A DNA stretch of 7,428 nt from Nocardia sp. (GTDB taxonomy: Bacteria > Actinomycetota > Actinomycetes > Mycobacteriales > Mycobacteriaceae), in assembly GCA_013361595.1 (NCBI GenBank), contig JABFXT010000855.1:1-7428 (forward strand). The letters run 5' to 3'. The translations under genes were made by a program, and so were the position numbers. This document shows, piece by piece, positions 5,689 to 7,428 of the stretch. Below the pieces are notes generated by a model, which saw only the letters and a list, made by a program, of their open reading frames with translations, had not been told where the DNA came from and made no database searches. Each line of letters opens with the position of its first letter. Position 1 is the stretch's first letter.

Positions 5689-7257
5689 CTATTTCCCCGG
5701 GAACTTGAACTTGGAGATATCGAAGTTCTCCAGCCCCGGGGGCAATTGATCGAGCCCCGGCGGCATACCGGACAGGTCCGGCATCCCGCCGCCGCCGGCG
5801 GGCAGACCCGGCATCCCGGGGAAGCCGCCGCGCATCTTCGGCTGGGTGGGGCCGCGACCGCCCTTCTTGCCCTTCTTACCCTTCTGCTTCTTGTTGTTGC
5901 GGCGATTGGCGCCGGGCATCCCCATTTGCCGACCCATCGCGGCCATCATCTTGCGGGCCTCGAAGAACCGGTCGACCAGCTGGTTGACATCGGAGACCTG
6001 GACACCCGAACCGTTGGCGATACGCAATCGGCGGGACGCGTTGATGATCTTCGGATTGTCCCGCTCGGCGGGGGTCATACCGCGGATGATCGCCTGCACC
6101 CGGTCGAGTTGCTTATCGTCGACCTGGGCGAGCGCATCCTTCATCTGACCGGCGCCCGGCAGCATGCCGAGCAGATTCCCGATCGGACCCATCTTGCGGA
6201 TGGCCAGCATCTGGTCGAGGAAATCCTCGAGAGTCAGCTCACCGCTGCCGATCTTGCGCGCCGCCTCCTCGGCCTGCTGCGCGTCGTAGACCTGTTCGGC
6301 CTGTTCGATGAGGGTGAGCACATCGCCCATACCGAGGATGCGGCTGGCCATCCGGTCGGGATGGAAGACATCGAAATCCTCGAGCTTCTCGCCCGTGGAC
6401 GCGAACATGATCGGGGCGCCGGTGACATTGCGCACGCTCAGCGCCGCACCACCGCGGGCGTCACCGTCGAGCTTGGTGAGCACCACACCGGTGAAGCCGA
6501 CACCGTCGCGGAACGCCTCGGCGGTGGAGACCGCGTCCTGGCCGATCATGGCATCGAGCACGAACAGGGTTTCGTCGGGTTTCACCGCGTCGCGGATACC
6601 GGCCGCCTGCGCCATGAGTTCGGCATCGATACCGAGCCGGCCGGCGGTGTCGACGATCACGACGTCGTACTGTTTGGCCCGCGCCTCGGCGACACCGGAT
6701 TCGGCCACCGCGACCGGATCGGCCGCGGTGATACCGAGCGCGTTCTCGCCACCACCGATCGACGTGCCGGGATGCGGTGCGAACACCGGTACCCCGGCGC
6801 GTTCACCGACCACCTGCAGCTGGGTCACCGCACCGGGGCGCTGCAGATCGCAGGCCACCAGCAGCGGCTGATGTCCCTGATCGCGCAGCCATTTGGCGAG
6901 CTTTCCGGCGAGTGTGGTCTTACCGGCACCCTGCAGACCGGCGAGCATGATCACCGTCGGCGGCGTCTTCGCCAGCGTCAGCCGCCGGGTCTCCCCACCG
7001 AGGATCCCGACGAGTTCCTCGTTGACGATCTTGACGACCTGCTGGGCGGGGTTCAGCGCGGCGGAGACCTCCGCGCCCTTCGCCCGTTCCTTGATCCGGG
7101 CGATGAAACCGCGCACCACCGGCAGCGCGACATCGGCCTCCAGCAGCGCCAGGCGGATCTCCCGGCAGGTGGCGTCGATATCGGCCGGCGACAGACGTCC
7201 CTTACCGCGAAGGTCCTTCAGGGCACCGGTCAACCGGTCGGATAGGGATTCGAACAC
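5689..7257 (-). CDS. ffh: Signal recognition particle GTPase Ffh
   Basis: Ffh (SRP54) binds 4.5S RNA and signal sequences of nascent membrane proteins, and delivers ribosomes to FtsY and the Sec translocon. The 522-residue protein has the helical N domain (1 to about 90), then the GTPase G domain: P-loop GLQGAGKT (107-114), DTAGR (203-207), TKLD (261-264) and DARGG (266-270). The methionine-rich M domain runs from about 296, with the RNA-binding signature RRLRIANGSG (409-418). A Lys/Arg-rich stretch (about 451-468) and a Gly/Met/Pro-rich tail complete it, normal for actinobacteria. The start is GTG at 7257-7255, giving the usual opening (M)FESLSDRL. AGGAG lies 8 nt upstream, and the extra 38 codons available further upstream do not look like Ffh. 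The gene converges on the second VWA gene. Confidence 0.98.
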   Translation of the reverse strand: MFESLSDRLTGALKDLRGKGRLSPADIDATCREIRLALLEADVALPVVRGFIARIKERAKGAEVSAALNPAQQVVKIVNEELVGILGGETRRLTLAKTPPTVIMLAGLQGAGKTTLAGKLAKWLRDQGHQPLLVACDLQRPGAVTQLQVVGERAGVPVFAPHPGTSIGGGENALGITAADPVAVAESGVAEARAKQYDVVIVDTAGRLGIDAELMAQAAGIRDAVKPDETLFVLDAMIGQDAVSTAEAFRDGVGFTGVVLTKLDGDARGGAALSVRNVTGAPIMFASTGEKLEDFDVFHPDRMASRILGMGDVLTLIEQAEQVYDAQQAEEAARKIGSGELTLEDFLDQMLAIRKMGPIGNLLGMLPGAGQMKDALAQVDDKQLDRVQAIIRGMTPAERDNPKIINASRRLRIANGSGVQVSDVNQLVDRFFEARKMMAAMGRQMGMPGANRRNNKKQKGKKGKKGGRGPTQPKMRGGFPGMPGLPAGGGGMPDLSGMPPGLDQLPPGLENFDISKFKFPGK

Positions 7258-7270
7258 CTGGTGCGCTCCT
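7255..7270 (-). promoter_or_regulatory. Ribosome binding site and GTG start of ffh
   Basis: On the minus strand AGGAG (7270-7266) is followed by 8 nt and then GTG (7257-7255). This decides the start in favour of the conserved FESLSDRL opening over upstream in-frame codons. Confidence 0.85.
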
Positions 7271-7428
7271 GATCTCGAGTGACGTCGCTGAGTCCCAGGG
7301 TAACGGGCGTCCCAGAATAGCGGGCTGTCCGTCGGGCCCCGGGCCCGCACCGGACCGCCCGCGGCGATCACCGGAAATCGTCACACACCCGGCAGCCCGT
7401 CGTCGCCGGACCCCTCCCCCGCTCACAC
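7271..7428. other. ffh upstream region, no gene recognised
   Basis: The last 158 nt hold the ffh leader and presumably its promoter. TATTCT (7319-7314, minus strand) is a possible -10 box, but I see no good -35. A compact GC inverted repeat, CGGGC (7333-7337) with GCCCG (7343-7347), could be the terminator of a gene beyond the window edge or part of the promoter region. No coding sequence is convincing here. Confidence 0.3.

Noticed and set aside
5523..5708. Small plus-strand open frame containing LTQFIKDIADGLRSRR, possibly a gene remnant
   Set aside because: The helix-like start is suggestive, but there is no properly spaced ribosome binding site, the rest is Arg/Pro-rich, and it runs into the end of ffh.
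5566..7245. Open frame of 559 codons on the plus strand opposite ffh
   Set aside because: The minus strand encodes a complete Ffh with all GTPase motifs. The plus-strand product is His/Asp/Arg-rich, typical of an antisense shadow.
7258..7371. Upstream start adding 38 residues to Ffh
   Set aside because: The extra residues do not resemble Ffh, whereas GTG at 7257 has AGGAG at 8 nt and gives the conserved FESLSDRL opening.

Overview
The window is very GC-rich chromosomal DNA from a mycolic-acid actinobacterium. Nocardia or a close relative is my best guess, from the Ffh, S16 and KhpA protein sequences; this is recognition from memory, not a search. It holds six protein genes: one end of a ribosome-biogenesis operon, the signal recognition particle (SRP) gene ffh, and between them two long, closely related genes for secreted von Willebrand factor A (VWA) proteins on the opposite strand.

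Layout: positions 1-957 (minus strand) carry rpsP (ribosomal protein S16), khpA (KH-domain RNA-binding protein) and the first 90 codons of rimM (16S processing factor, cut by the window edge). The stop and start codons touch or overlap, so this is one translationally coupled operon. Positions 958-1299 form a divergent promoter region. Positions 1300-3198 and 3426-5303 (plus strand) are the two VWA paralogs. Positions 5304-5688 are a gene-free convergent gap with two inverted repeats. Positions 5689-7257 (minus strand) are ffh, and 7258-7428 is its leader.

The most interesting part is the VWA pair. Each protein reads, in order: Sec signal peptide, VWA domain with a complete MIDAS metal site, two related beta-rich modules that look like an internal duplication, a low-complexity linker, one transmembrane helix and a short basic tail. 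The duplicated unit includes the control region: both genes have the same -10-like element about 55 nt before a GTG start, and the same Shine-Dalgarno block. A strong hairpin separates the copies, so they are probably two independent transcription units rather than an operon. Their function is unknown. The architecture suggests metal-dependent ligand binding at the cell surface.

The flanking genes are core translation and secretion functions, usually near each other in actinobacteria. The VWA pair appears to occupy a variable slot between ffh and rpsP. No RNA gene, CRISPR array, insertion sequence or phage gene was recognised.
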